Below are positions 33,807 through 43,291 of a DNA stretch of 64,000 nucleotides, in pieces (position 1 is the first letter of the stretch; every line of letters starts with the position of its first letter). Source of the stretch: Burkholderia sp. IMCC1007. GTDB lineage: Bacteria > Pseudomonadota > Gammaproteobacteria > Burkholderiales > Burkholderiaceae. Below the pieces are notes generated by a model, which worked only from the letters and a program-made list of their open reading frames with translations, was not told the DNA's origin and did no database searches. The stretch covers positions 186,001 through 250,000 of the forward strand of contig NZ_JAPVQY010000003.1 in the NCBI RefSeq assembly GCF_027257875.1, read 5' to 3'. A program made the position numbers and the translations under genes.

Positions 33807-35049
33807 CAGCGGGCCCGCGTCGCCACACGCCAACGCGATGTTGCCGGCGGGCGCCGACCGGACCGCGTGGCTCATCCTCGCAAGCCGCGGCATGCGCGGT
33901 TTCTGCGATGGTTTCGTGGCCGTGCTGCTGCCCGCGTATCTGCTGTCGCTCGGATTCTCGCAACTGGACGTCGGCCTGATCGGCACGACGACGCTGGCCG
34001 GTTCGGCCGTCGCGACGATCGCGGCCGGCATGCTGGCGACCCGCTTCACGCAGCGGCGCATGCTGACGCTCGCGGCCGCGCTGATGGCGGCGACCGGGAT
34101 CGGCTTCGCGAGCTTCACCACGTGGTGGCCGCTGCTCGTCATCGCGTTCGCCGGCACGCTCAATCCGAGTTCGGGCGATGTGAGCCTGTTTCTGCCTCTC
34201 GAACAGTCGCATCTGGCGCAGGCCGCGGGAGGCAACGCCCGCACCGCACTGTTTGCACGATACAGCGTCGTCGGCGCCGTATCGGCAGCCGTCGGCTCTC
34301 TCGCGGCAGGCTTGCCGATCTGGCTTGCAGCACATGCGGGCATCACGGCGGCCGCCGCAATGCGCGGCATGTTCGTCGTCTACGCGGTGACGGGCGCCAT
34401 CGTCTGCGCGCTGTATCGGCGCTTGCCGCGCACCGACACCCAAGCGGCGAAGGCGCCGCCGCCGCTCGGCCCGTCGCGCCCGATCGTCATGCGGCTCGCG
34501 TTGCTGTTCAGCGTCGACGCGTTCGCGGGAGGACTCGTCGTCAATTCGTTGTTGTCGCTGTGGCTGATGCAGCGATTCGGGCTGTCGATCGCCGCTGCCG
34601 GCCAGTTCTTTTTCTGCGCGGGCCTGCTGTCGGCGGGCTCGCAGCTTGCGGCAGCGCCACTGTCGCGCAGGATCGGACTGCTGAACACGATGGTGTTCAC
34701 GCACATCCCGTCGAGCGTGTGCCTGATCGGCGCCGCTTTCGCGACGTCATTGCCGGTGGCACTGACGCTGCTCCTGATACGAAGCGCGCTTTCGCAAATG
34801 GATGTGCCGACGCGAACCGCGTACGTGATGGCCGTCGTCACGCCGGCGGAACGGCCGGCGGCGGCCAGCTTTACGTCGGTCCCGCGCAGCCTCGCGGCCG
34901 CGGTCGGGCCGACGTTGGCCGGCGCGCTGTTCGGTCTCGGCTGGCTCGGTGCGCCGCTGGTCGCATGCGGCGCGCTGAAGATCGCGTACGACCTGTCGTT
35001 GCTGGCGGCTTTTCGGCACGTTGGCCCGGACGACGATCGGGCCCGGTAA
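33790..35049 (+). CDS. MFS transporter of the chromate gene cluster
   Basis: A 419-residue 12-helix major facilitator with SRGMRGFCDGFVAVLLPAYL near the first helix and ALSQMDVPTRTAYVMAVVTP in the second half. The start overlaps the end of the ChrB-C gene by 17 bases, so it is translationally coupled to the chromate operon. MFS genes of this type occur in chromate clusters and may export a chromate-related anion. Substrate unproven. Confidence 0.8.
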   Translation: MMHARSSGPASPHANAMLPAGADRTAWLILASRGMRGFCDGFVAVLLPAYLLSLGFSQLDVGLIGTTTLAGSAVATIAAGMLATRFTQRRMLTLAAALMAATGIGFASFTTWWPLLVIAFAGTLNPSSGDVSLFLPLEQSHLAQAAGGNARTALFARYSVVGAVSAAVGSLAAGLPIWLAAHAGITAAAAMRGMFVVYAVTGAIVCALYRRLPRTDTQAAKAPPPLGPSRPIVMRLALLFSVDAFAGGLVVNSLLSLWLMQRFGLSIAAAGQFFFCAGLLSAGSQLAAAPLSRRIGLLNTMVFTHIPSSVCLIGAAFATSLPVALTLLLIRSALSQMDVPTRTAYVMAVVTPAERPAAASFTSVPRSLAAAVGPTLAGALFGLGWLGAPLVACGALKIAYDLSLLAAFRHVGPDDDRAR

Positions 35050-35114
35050 AGGAACCACGGCAGAACACCGCGGAAACGAGGCGCGGTTGGCCTTCGTGCG
35101 TTGGAGGTTACGTC

Positions 35115-36161
35115 ATGAAACTCTGGCATCACCGGCGCGTGCCGCCCGGCGTGCGGAATTACCTGCTGATCCTCGTGCTATCCGCCATCGCAGGCGCATT
35201 CGTGCCCGGCGCTGCGCAGCCTGCCCCGCATGAACGCGTGCATCGCCTGCCGCTGACCCACGTCGCCGATATCCCGCTGCCCGGGCGACCGACCCGGCTC
35301 GACTACGAAAGCTACGATCCCGGCCGCCACCTGCTGTTCATTGCGCATCTCGGCGATGACGAGGTAATCGTCGTCGACGTGAATGCATCGCGCGTGGTCG
35401 CACGCATTTCCGGCATCTCGTCGGTTCATGGCGTGCTCGCCGTTCCGGCGCTGCAGCGTGTCTATGCGTCCGCGACGGGAACGAACGAGATCGTCGCCAT
35501 CGACGAAGCGACGCTGAAGATCGTCGCGAGGATGCCCGGCGGACGGTATCCGGACGGCATCGCCTATGCACCCGACGTGCATAAGCTCTACGTGTCGGAC
35601 GAGACCGGCGAGACCGAGACCGTCGTCGACGTTCGAAGCAACCGGCGTATCGCGACGATCGCGCTCGGCGGCGAGGTCGGCAACACGCAATACGATAGCG
35701 AGTCGCGGCACATCTTCGTCAACGTGCAGACGCGCAACGAACTCGTCGAGATCGATCCGGCGGCCGACCGGATCGTCGGACGGTTTGCGTTGGCGGGCGC
35801 CGCCCACAATCACGGGCTCCTGATCGATTCGAGAGACCGGCTCGCGTTCGTCGCGTGTCAGGACAACAACACGCTCCTCGTGTTCGATATGGCTGCACGG
35901 CACGTCGTCCAGTCGTTCGAGATCGGCAGGGATCCGGATGTCCTCGCGTTCGACCCGAGGCCGGGCACGCTCTATGTGGCCGGTGAAGCAGGCATCGTGT
36001 CGCTCTTCAGCGTCAACGGCTCGAAGGTCGACAGGATCGGCGAGGGCTACCTTGGACCGAACGCTCACGTCGTCGCGATCGACCCTGATGCGCACCGTTC
36101 GTACTTTCCGCTGAAGAATCTCCACGGGCGCCCCGTGCTGCGCGTCATGGCGCCGCGCTGA
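35115..36161 (+). CDS. YncE-like beta-propeller, exported
   Basis: A 348-residue protein with an N-terminal signal (LLILVLSAIAGAFVPGAAQ) and seven-blade propeller repeats (DGIAYAPDVHKLYVSDETG, HGLLIDSRDRLAFVACQDNN, DVLAFDPRPGTLYVAGEAG). A YVTN/YncE-type protein by repeat layout. Start at 35115 with GGAGG upstream. It is 65 bases after the MFS gene of the chromate cluster. Function not known. Confidence 0.75.
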   Translation: MKLWHHRRVPPGVRNYLLILVLSAIAGAFVPGAAQPAPHERVHRLPLTHVADIPLPGRPTRLDYESYDPGRHLLFIAHLGDDEVIVVDVNASRVVARISGISSVHGVLAVPALQRVYASATGTNEIVAIDEATLKIVARMPGGRYPDGIAYAPDVHKLYVSDETGETETVVDVRSNRRIATIALGGEVGNTQYDSESRHIFVNVQTRNELVEIDPAADRIVGRFALAGAAHNHGLLIDSRDRLAFVACQDNNTLLVFDMAARHVVQSFEIGRDPDVLAFDPRPGTLYVAGEAGIVSLFSVNGSKVDRIGEGYLGPNAHVVAIDPDAHRSYFPLKNLHGRPVLRVMAPR

Positions 36162-36321
36162 CGGTCCGCGAATCGTCGCCTGGCGCCGGCACGCATGGTC
36201 CGGCGACGTACGCGAACGAATCTTGCTCCGTCACCGCGGCGGACGGTTTCGGGTTTCGGCGAGCGATATCGCCCGCCGCATGCGTCCGCGATGACTGCGC
36301 CTTCGCGCGAAAGGGGCCAAT

Positions 36322-37476
36322 TTGAAGCCACTGGGCCATCTTGCACAGGTGAGGCCGGCACTCCCGGTCGTCCTCGTTCATTTCCGCGACGACGCGACGG
36401 ACCATGTCGGCCACGTTGCCGACACGCTGCGGCAACTCGGCGCGCAGATCGCCGAACTCAAGGGCACGCGGCTTGCGGGCGAGTTCCGTCCGACGCAACG
36501 TTACCCTGCGCACCGATACCTGATCCCGGACGATACGCTCACGCTGTCGCAGGCGCACAAGCTGCGGGTCCGAACGGTCCGCGACCTGTTCGGCGGCGTC
36601 GTCCCGTTTCCGTTTGTCGCCACCAAGGTGATCGCCCATGGTCTCGTCGAAGGCGCCCGCGCGAAGCCGCCAGGCTGGTCGGCCGCATTCGCCGCAAGCG
36701 CCGCGCCGCTGACGCTGCCCGGCTATTCGGCGTTTTCGCGCGACGATGCGCGCAGCGCCGCGCAGCTGCTGTTGAAGGACGGCGGTGTGCGGATCAAACG
36801 GCCCGACGGAATCGGCGGAACAGGCCAGGCGCTCGTGACCGACATGTCTGAAGTGGAAACGGAGCTTGCCGCGCTCGACGACGACTCATTGCGCGCGAAC
36901 GGCGTCGTCGTCGAGCGCAATCTCGATGCGATCGAGACGCTGAGCGTCGGACAGGTCACGCTGGACGATCTGGTGGCGAGCTATTGGGGTGTGCAGCACC
37001 TGACCGTGAACAATCACGGGCATCACGTATATGGCGGTACCGATCTCGTCGTCGTGCGCGGCGGCTTCGACGTGCTGTCGCAACTCGACGTGACGCCCGA
37101 CGTGCGTGGCGCGATCGCGAAGGCATGCGCGTTCGACACCGCGGTGCACCGCGATTACGCAGGATTTTTCGCGTCGCGGCGCAACTACGATGTCGCGTTC
37201 GGCACCGATGCACATGGCGTGCGCCATTGCGGCGTGCTCGAGCAGTCGTGGCGGATCGGCGGCGCAACCGGCGCTGAAATCGGTGCGTTGCGCATGTTCA
37301 GGGCAGACCCGCAGGTGGACGCGGTGGCTGCGTCGACGCGCGAGCTCTACGGCGACGACCCGGCGATACCGGCTGACGCGCATGTCGTCTATCGAGGCGT
37401 CGATCCCCGGGCGGGCGCCATCACCAAGTACTACACGGTCGATCGCCATCCCTTGCGAAGGAGCAGCGAGACATGA
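36322..37476 (+). CDS. DUF3182 family protein (ATP-grasp-like)
   Basis: A 384-residue protein matching the DUF3182 family, with VHFRDDATDHVGHVADTLRQ-like start, RIKRPDGIGGTGQ in the ATP-binding-like region and later GGTDLVVVRGG. The likely start is TTG 36322, with a GAAAGGGG site upstream. The next gene starts in its stop (ATGA), so the two are co-translated. The reaction is unknown. Confidence 0.75.
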   Translation: MKPLGHLAQVRPALPVVLVHFRDDATDHVGHVADTLRQLGAQIAELKGTRLAGEFRPTQRYPAHRYLIPDDTLTLSQAHKLRVRTVRDLFGGVVPFPFVATKVIAHGLVEGARAKPPGWSAAFAASAAPLTLPGYSAFSRDDARSAAQLLLKDGGVRIKRPDGIGGTGQALVTDMSEVETELAALDDDSLRANGVVVERNLDAIETLSVGQVTLDDLVASYWGVQHLTVNNHGHHVYGGTDLVVVRGGFDVLSQLDVTPDVRGAIAKACAFDTAVHRDYAGFFASRRNYDVAFGTDAHGVRHCGVLEQSWRIGGATGAEIGALRMFRADPQVDAVAASTRELYGDDPAIPADAHVVYRGVDPRAGAITKYYTVDRHPLRRSSET

Positions 37477-38252
37477 CAGCGGAGCATTATCGTGTGCAGA
37501 TCAAGGTCGAGAACGGCTACCTCGACGGTACCGTGCTCGCGCCGAAGACCACCGTCGCCGGCGTGCTGTTCGTGCACGGCTGGGGCGGCAGCCAGGAGCA
37601 GTATCTCGAGCGGGCGCGGCAGGCGGCGGCGCTCGGTTGCATCTGTCTGACGTTTGATTTGACCGGACATGGGCGCACGTTCGAGCAACAGCAAAACGTG
37701 ACGCGCGAGACCCATCTTCGCGATCTGCTCGCTGCTTACGACACGCTCGTCGACCATCCGTTGGTCGATCGCGATGCCGTCGCCGTAGTCGGCAGCAGCT
37801 ACGGCGGCTACCTCGCGACCATCCTGACGGAGCTGCGGCCCGTACGCTGGCTGGGGCTGCGCGTACCGGCGCTCTATCTCGACGATGGCTGGAATACGCC
37901 GAAGCGGGCGCTGCACGTGGAACACGATCTCGTCGCGTATCGCAAACGCATCGTGCCGGCGTCCGACAACCGCGCGCTGCGTGCGTTGGCCCGGTTTGGC
38001 GGCGACGTGTTGCTCGTCGAATCCGAGCACGACCAGATCGTGCCGCACACGGCGATTGCGAGCTATCTACAGGCGTGCGTGGCTGCACGCTCGATGACGT
38101 ATCGGATCCTCGAAGGCGCCGATCATGGGCTGTCGGATACCGCCAGCCAGCAAGCGTATACGGCGCTCGTCGAGAAGTGGCTGGCAGAGATGATCGGGGG
38201 GCTGCGCGCGGGGGTCCGCGGTGCTGCCGAGACTGGGCCGCCTGATTTGTAG
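37473..38252 (+). CDS. Alpha/beta hydrolase
   Basis: A 259-residue alpha/beta hydrolase. The nucleophile elbow is GSSYGG (serine at about 109), the acid may be in VESEHDQIV and the catalytic His in GADHGLSD. HGWGGSQEQY forms the oxyanion side. The start overlaps the DUF3182 stop. An esterase or peptidase acting on a DUF3182 product is possible, by operon logic only. Confidence 0.82.
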   Translation: MTAEHYRVQIKVENGYLDGTVLAPKTTVAGVLFVHGWGGSQEQYLERARQAAALGCICLTFDLTGHGRTFEQQQNVTRETHLRDLLAAYDTLVDHPLVDRDAVAVVGSSYGGYLATILTELRPVRWLGLRVPALYLDDGWNTPKRALHVEHDLVAYRKRIVPASDNRALRALARFGGDVLLVESEHDQIVPHTAIASYLQACVAARSMTYRILEGADHGLSDTASQQAYTALVEKWLAEMIGGLRAGVRGAAETGPPDL

Positions 38253-38689
38253 AAGGATTGCGCCAGCCGGCGCAGCCCGATTCGGGCTGGCGTGGCGGTT
38301 TCGTGCACGACCAGCGGGTGGATCCCCGGGGCGGTGAAGTGCTGTGTGGGATCGTTGAATACACCGCGAATGTTCGGCAATCGAGGTCGACACCGGCGTA
38401 TTCGGTAAGCTCGCGATAGAGACACCGCGTGCCCCTTGACATTCCACCGGAACAGCGTGAATGTATTAACAATCCAGTCCATTCCTTCATTTTATTTACA
38501 ACCAAACCGATCAGATTTATTTAACCCATTTGTCAAAAACGGTCGCCCTCACTCGCACCAGCGGGCGACTACGAAAGTGTTTCTCCATCTCACAAGTCGG
38601 ACCGGCGCACGACGAAAGCCAGGCCTCATGTTTTCCGACATCCGTCGATAGAATTTTTCGTGATCGAACATTAAATGGAGAACACACCG
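38253..38689. other. Intergenic region, AT-rich towards the PAS gene
   Basis: A 437-base gap. The first half is GC-rich and the second half (38450-38689) turns abruptly AT-rich (ATTTTATTTACAACC, TTTATTTAACCC). This composition continues through the PAS gene, marking an imported segment. No ORF was found and no strong hairpin. Confidence 0.5.
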
Positions 38690-39964
38690 ATGATTACAGA
38701 AGCGATCAATGACATCAAAAACATAGAGGACACCAAATACAATAACAAGCCCGTTTCCGACCCGCGGGCTGTTTTGTCCACCATCTCCCTGCCGGCGTGC
38801 ATCATCGATGGTCAAGGCTACGTTGTTTCGCTGAATGATCCGTGGCGCAAATTGATAAATCCGTCCGTCGATCCACAAAAATACAACCCGTGGGCCGAGC
38901 TGATCAATCCTTCGGATAGATATCGCGCAGTGTCCAATTTCTGCGCCGCGCTGGTGAAAGGGAATTTCATCTCGTTCGAATGCAGATTAAACGGGAGCGA
39001 CATCGACAGCAAACGTTGGTATATCGCGACCCTTCAGCCAACCAAAAATCTGGAGTGGCTGTGCATTTTCACCGATATCGACGAAATAAAGACCCGGGAG
39101 ATTTCGCTGGAGCGACGCGCATCCATCCAGAGCGACATGCTGGACATCAGTGTCGACTGCATCAAGCTGCTCGCCACCGATGGCATGTTGCTGCATATGA
39201 ATAAAGCGGGCTGCCAGGCATTGGGTATCCCGGAAAATTCTGCTTTCGGCATGCCCTGGCTGGATTTGCTGCCTGCGGATGTTCAACCTGCCGGCAGGAT
39301 TGCATTGAACGAGGCAAAAGATGGAAAGTCCGCCAGATTTCCAGGGCGCAGCGTCGATTCAAATGGCCGGGTACAGCATTGGGACAATATGTTGACCCCT
39401 GTAGTCGGCCCTGCCGGCCGCGCAACAACGATTCTGTGCATTTCACGGGAAGTGACCAGGGAAATCGAGTCACGAGATGCAAACCAGCAACTTCAGGACC
39501 GGCTGAATATCGTCGCGCGGTTTGGTGATATTGGCTTGTTTGAATGCGACGCCCAGGCAAAGCGGATCACGCTTGACGACCGTTGTCATCAAATCCTGTC
39601 TCTCGATCCGGCGAACGGCTCCCGGTCAATTGATGAACTCGGCGCGCTCGTGCACCCTGAAGATATGCAGCGGGTGGTGTGCGTGACATCGATCGACCAA
39701 GGATCTTCGGCTTCCAGGCTGGAGTACTTTGGCGAGTTCAGAATCATCAGGCGCAGCGGCGAGATTCGAGAAATACGCGTGGCCGCGTACCGCGCACGTA
39801 CCCCGCAGGAGTCGGAACGGGTCTTTGGAATGATCTCCGACATCACGGATAAGCGCCACGACTCAGTCGGCGAGAATGCAAATCCCGCGCCCAAATCCGG
39901 TACATACACGAGAAGCTACCGTAATTTGAGCGAGTTTTTGCAGCTCAAAGTGCCGAGCAACTGA
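38690..39964 (+). CDS. Multi-PAS sensor protein without output domain
   Basis: A 424-residue soluble protein with three PAS-like domains: about 30-130, about 140-260 (SVDCIKLLATDGMLLHMNKA, CQALGI) and about 275-395 (FGDIGLFECDAQAKRITLDD). It ends in a short tail with no kinase, cyclase or DNA-binding domain. Start at ATG 38690 with a GGAGA site; an ATG at 38675 is in frame. Codon use and base composition are lower in GC than its neighbours, suggesting transfer. It may act as a partner to a separate kinase. Confidence 0.75.
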   Translation: MITEAINDIKNIEDTKYNNKPVSDPRAVLSTISLPACIIDGQGYVVSLNDPWRKLINPSVDPQKYNPWAELINPSDRYRAVSNFCAALVKGNFISFECRLNGSDIDSKRWYIATLQPTKNLEWLCIFTDIDEIKTREISLERRASIQSDMLDISVDCIKLLATDGMLLHMNKAGCQALGIPENSAFGMPWLDLLPADVQPAGRIALNEAKDGKSARFPGRSVDSNGRVQHWDNMLTPVVGPAGRATTILCISREVTREIESRDANQQLQDRLNIVARFGDIGLFECDAQAKRITLDDRCHQILSLDPANGSRSIDELGALVHPEDMQRVVCVTSIDQGSSASRLEYFGEFRIIRRSGEIREIRVAAYRARTPQESERVFGMISDITDKRHDSVGENANPAPKSGTYTRSYRNLSEFLQLKVPSN

Positions 39965-40366
39965 CTGTCAAAAAACAACATTGCAGCGAGGCATCGTAAG
40001 TCAGCGCTCGCTCGCCACTTCGGCATGCATCACTCCGTCCTCGCATAGGGCCGTGGCCGAATCCGATGAGAAGTCGGCGGAACTCGGTGTGCTTGTCAAG
40101 CGTTCGGCGCTATACGATGGACGCGCTATCTCCTCGCTCCATGCAGTTCGCATGGCTCGTTGGTCCCGGCAAGTCTCACGGCCTTTTGTCGGGACCCTTT
40201 TTATTTCAGTCTCCGTCCCGTGCGCTCGCCGATGCGATGCGGGGCCGGTGATCACCGTGGAGTGCGAACACGAACAGGAGCGCCAGCGCGGCTTCACGCA
40301 ATGGTTCAAAGCGCATTGAAATCAGCCTGAAGCCGGCATGTCCCGAGGCTTCCTGTATTCGTACGA
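39965..40366. other. Intergenic region with a terminator
   Basis: A 402-base gap between the PAS gene and a convergent LysR. A rho-independent-type terminator (40162-40207) lies about 200 bases after the PAS stop. The segment 40090-40160 contains TTGTCA and TATACGAT-like motifs but spacing is poor. A small RNA ending at the terminator is possible but unproven. Confidence 0.4.
40162..40207 (+). terminator. Rho-independent-type terminator
   Basis: GGTCCCG at 40162-40168 pairs with CGGGACC at 40190-40196, then a T-rich run (CTTTTTTATTT). It reads on the plus strand, about 200 bases after the PAS gene, so it ends either that transcript or a small RNA in between. Confidence 0.7.
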
Positions 40367-41218
40367 CTACGCGCGTTTGATTTGCTTGACCAGAAAATCG
40401 ACCATATCTCGCTGTGCGTCGCCGAGAATATCGCCGGTGCCGACGAGCGCAAGCTCTGACGGCGGCAATGGAGGCAAATTGGTGCAGACTCGATGCTCCG
40501 GCAAGATGGCGGACTTCGGTAGCACCGAAATGGCGAGACCTGCAGCGACCGCGGCCTGTATCCCGGTAAGGCTTTGGCTGCCGAACGCTATTCGCCACGC
40601 GCGCTGCGCCTTGTCGAGACTGCCGATCGCCCGCTGACGGTAAATACATCCGTGGGGGAAAAGCGCAAGCGCGATCGGCTCTTGCGAATCCGGTTTCGGC
40701 GGGTCGGCATCTCGCCCCCGCACCCAAGCAAGCGACTCCGGCCACGCTCCGAAGCAGTCGCCTGCGCCAGGTTCGCGCTTGACGAGTGCGAGGTCTATTT
40801 CCCTCGCGGCAAGCTTGCTTTGCAAATCCGCGCTCATCCCTGCCGACGTTTCGAGCCTCACGTCGGGTCGGACTTTCAGAAAGCCCGACAGTATTGCCGA
40901 CATGCGCCGCGCATCGAAGTCCTCCGGCACCCCGATTCGAACCGGCGCAAGCCTGACGTCGCGCTCGAGCACCTCCCGGGCTTCCTGCGACAACGCCAGC
41001 AGCCTCCGCGCGTACTGCGCGAGCAAGACGCCGTGTTCGGTGGCAACGACATTACCCGAACGGTCCCTCAGCAGCAGCGGACGTCCTACCGACTCTTCCA
41101 GCTTTCGCACCTGTTGGCTGACAGTCGACTGCGTGCGATGAACGCGTTCGCCTGCACGGGTGAAGCTGCCTTCATCGACGACGCAAATCAGCGTCTTCAG
41201 TAGCTCGAGATCAAACAT
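40367..41218 (-). CDS. LysR family transcriptional regulator
   Basis: A 283-residue LysR protein: winged helix (LLKTLICVVDEGSFTRAGE, then VHRTQSTVSQQVRKLEESVG) and ligand domain. It is divergent from the HAD-family gene, with about 100 AT-rich bases between the two starts, so it probably regulates that gene. The effector is unknown. Confidence 0.88.
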   Translation of the reverse strand: MFDLELLKTLICVVDEGSFTRAGERVHRTQSTVSQQVRKLEESVGRPLLLRDRSGNVVATEHGVLLAQYARRLLALSQEAREVLERDVRLAPVRIGVPEDFDARRMSAILSGFLKVRPDVRLETSAGMSADLQSKLAAREIDLALVKREPGAGDCFGAWPESLAWVRGRDADPPKPDSQEPIALALFPHGCIYRQRAIGSLDKAQRAWRIAFGSQSLTGIQAAVAAGLAISVLPKSAILPEHRVCTNLPPLPPSELALVGTGDILGDAQRDMVDFLVKQIKRA

Positions 41219-41320
41219 GGCCAGTCATTTGAAGCTCAAATAAGGACGATTTTATTATCTAATTTCCAAATATCAAACCTTCTGCCTATGATGCGAACTC
41301 CTTCCAGCCAAACAGGAACG

Positions 41321-42028
41321 ATGATGTCACTGAAAGATACGAACCGGCCGCAATGGCTGACATTTGACTGCTATGGCACGCTCATTCAATGGGACGAAGG
41401 TTTGCTGGCAGCGGTACGCGAGATTCTTGGAAATCGGCAGGCAACGGCGGTCGACGCATCACGGTTCATCGAGGTTTACGATCGGTATGAACATAGGCTT
41501 GAGCAGCAATCGCCCCACCGCACCTTCCGTCAAGTTGCTGGTCAGGGCCTTCGACTCGCACTGGAAGAATTCGGCCTCGCCGGCAGCGAAAGCGACGCCG
41601 CAGTGCTGACGTCGAGAATTGCGGCGATGCCACCTTTTCCGGAGGTCGTCGGCACGCTACGGAAGTTGAAAGCAATGGGATACCGTCTCTGTATTGCCTC
41701 GAATACAGACGACGACATCATTGCCGGCAACGTCGCACAACTCGGCGGCTACATCGACAAGGTCATTACTGCACAACAGGCCGGGGCCTACAAACCAGCG
41801 CGCCGGCTGTTCGACTACGCGCACGAACAGCTTGATGTGTCGAAGGACGACGTTGTTCACATTTGCGCCAGCCCGCATCTTGACCATGCGGCGGCGCGAG
41901 ACATCGGATTTCGTTGTGTGTGGATCGATCGAGGCACGGGTCGACAATTGCTGCCGGACTATACGCCGGACGCGACGTTGCAGACGCTGGACGAAGTGCC
42001 GGAACTGTTTGCTACGCTCGGCTGGTAG
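41321..42028 (+). CDS. HAD hydrolase, haloacid dehalogenase type II-like
   Basis: A 235-residue HAD-family protein. The catalytic Asp is in LTFDCYGTLI, followed by SNTDDDII and the KPARRLF lysine, and the C-terminal ICASPHLDHAAARDIGF region is typical of L-2-haloacid dehalogenase-like members. Start at 41321 with GGAACG upstream. Whether it removes a halide or a phosphate cannot be told from sequence. Confidence 0.85.
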   Translation: MMSLKDTNRPQWLTFDCYGTLIQWDEGLLAAVREILGNRQATAVDASRFIEVYDRYEHRLEQQSPHRTFRQVAGQGLRLALEEFGLAGSESDAAVLTSRIAAMPPFPEVVGTLRKLKAMGYRLCIASNTDDDIIAGNVAQLGGYIDKVITAQQAGAYKPARRLFDYAHEQLDVSKDDVVHICASPHLDHAAARDIGFRCVWIDRGTGRQLLPDYTPDATLQTLDEVPELFATLGW

Positions 42029-42367
42029 GCGGTTGTCCCATTGCCCCGATCGTGGTCTGCCGGAATGCATGGAATGTTGCCGGAAGAAGCAAAGCAGCGG
42101 CTGAACATGGCCGCTTAGTTTCTACTTCTGAACCCCGTGGAAAACGGGGGGATTACCTGCCGCCATCGTGCTCCGCCGACGGGCGAAACGGCGCTGAGAG
42201 CGTCTCCGCATGATCATTGACCGATTTCGCTCATCACGTGGTTGTTACTTGGAAAGCCCTGTCCCAAAAGGCTTTTCAACGCTCTCGACTTGCGAGCAGT
42301 CTCTGTTTGCACAATTTAATGGTCAAGATATGATCTTTATCGATCAATTGATATGGGAGCGGCCATC
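42029..42367. other. Intergenic region, start of duplicated promoter block
   Basis: A 339-base gap. From 42183 onward it is copy A of a duplicated block (see the repeat at 49754). A short GC-rich hairpin, CCCCGT-loop-ACGGGG, lies near 42133-42148 without T-run. Nothing else recognised. Confidence 0.5.
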
Positions 42368-42405
42368 GTGCGAACAGACTTCAGTCTGCGCGACATAGAG
42401 ATCTT
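42183..42405 (+). repeat. Duplicated promoter/lysR-5' block, copy A
   Basis: This block begins with GCGAAACGGCGCTGAGAG and runs into the start of the LysR gene. It matches 49754-49980, with diverged stretches. The identical core is 33 bases at 42321-42353, holding the dyad TGATC-TTTATC-GATCA (42331-42346). Confidence 0.8.
42331..42346. promoter_or_regulatory. Dyad TGATC-N6-GATCA, candidate LysR operator
   Basis: TGATCTTTATCGATCA lies about 20-40 bases before the LysR start and is exactly conserved in copy B (49904-49919), upstream of the beta-amino-acid operon. An AT-rich dyad kept at both places suggests binding by this LysR protein. Confidence 0.5.
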
Positions 42406-43291
42406 CCACGCAATCGCGACGGCGGGATCGACACGACAAGCTGCGGTACAGCTCGGCATCACGCAGTCGGCCGTCAGCCACGCGCTTGCCCGGCTCGAGG
42501 AAGCTCTGCACATTCGGCTTTTCGCGCGCGAGAACCAGCGACTGCAGATATCTCCCGCCGGACGCTACATGCTCGACGAGGCCGTGCAACTGCTCGACAG
42601 GTTGAACCGCATCGAGGAGGAAATTTCACTGTTGCAGGAAAGCGGGGTGGCGTCGCTGCGGGTTGGCTGCGCGCCCGGACTGTGCCATCGCTTCGGCCCA
42701 CAGCTTGTACAGCAGTATGCACAAGCACATCCAGGCATCGGTGTCACACTCGACGTCGCGGCAAGCGGTCGACTCATCTCCGACGTGGAAGGCGGGCGTC
42801 TTGACCTGGCGATCGTGTCGTACCAGATCCATGAACCCGGTCTGATCTTCACCCCGGTGTTCGGTGCAAAGATGGTCGCCCTGTTGACACGCAAGAACCG
42901 GCTCGCCAAGCGCAAGCTGCTCACCTATGCCGATCTCGCCGACCAGCAATACATCAAACCCATTCAGTCCGACCACTTGATCTATGACGATTCGAGTGAC
43001 CGGCGGCAGTTGAGCTATGAGTTGCGCGTCAGCATGAGTTCACTCGGCGAGGTGATTCGCCTCACGCATGGCGTGAGCTTGCTCAACGCACTCACAGCTG
43101 CCGAGCTGTGCACCAACCGGGAACTCGTCGCCCGAGCGTTCGATTCCAGTCAGTGGTTCAACTTCTATGTGGTGCATCGCCATGTCATGAAGGACAACCG
43201 CGCCGTAGCAGACATCCTCGACATCGCGCAGCGCTACGTACTGGAGACCGCGAGAGGGACGGACTATCCCGACGCATTTTCGATCGACTGA
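42368..43291 (+). CDS. LysR family transcriptional regulator
   Basis: A 307-residue LysR protein with a helix-turn-helix (IFHAIATAGSTRQAAVQLGI, TQSAVSHALARLEEALHI) and ligand domain. GTG 42368 is chosen over ATG 42353 because GGGAG lies about seven bases before it, and the conserved protein start is at VRTDFSLRDIEIF. Its promoter and first codons are duplicated at 49.75-49.98 kb beside the aminotransferase operon, so it likely controls that operon. Confidence 0.82.
   Translation: MRTDFSLRDIEIFHAIATAGSTRQAAVQLGITQSAVSHALARLEEALHIRLFARENQRLQISPAGRYMLDEAVQLLDRLNRIEEEISLLQESGVASLRVGCAPGLCHRFGPQLVQQYAQAHPGIGVTLDVAASGRLISDVEGGRLDLAIVSYQIHEPGLIFTPVFGAKMVALLTRKNRLAKRKLLTYADLADQQYIKPIQSDHLIYDDSSDRRQLSYELRVSMSSLGEVIRLTHGVSLLNALTAAELCTNRELVARAFDSSQWFNFYVVHRHVMKDNRAVADILDIAQRYVLETARGTDYPDAFSID

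Noticed and set aside
40093-40118. TTGTCA and TATACG as a sigma-70 promoter for a small RNA
   Set aside because: The spacer is only 12-14 bases, too short for a good promoter, so only the terminator is listed.
42110-42160. Possible insertion-sequence end (CCCCGT hairpin and a short GC-rich direct stretch)
   Set aside because: No terminal inverted repeats or transposase fragments could be paired with it by eye.
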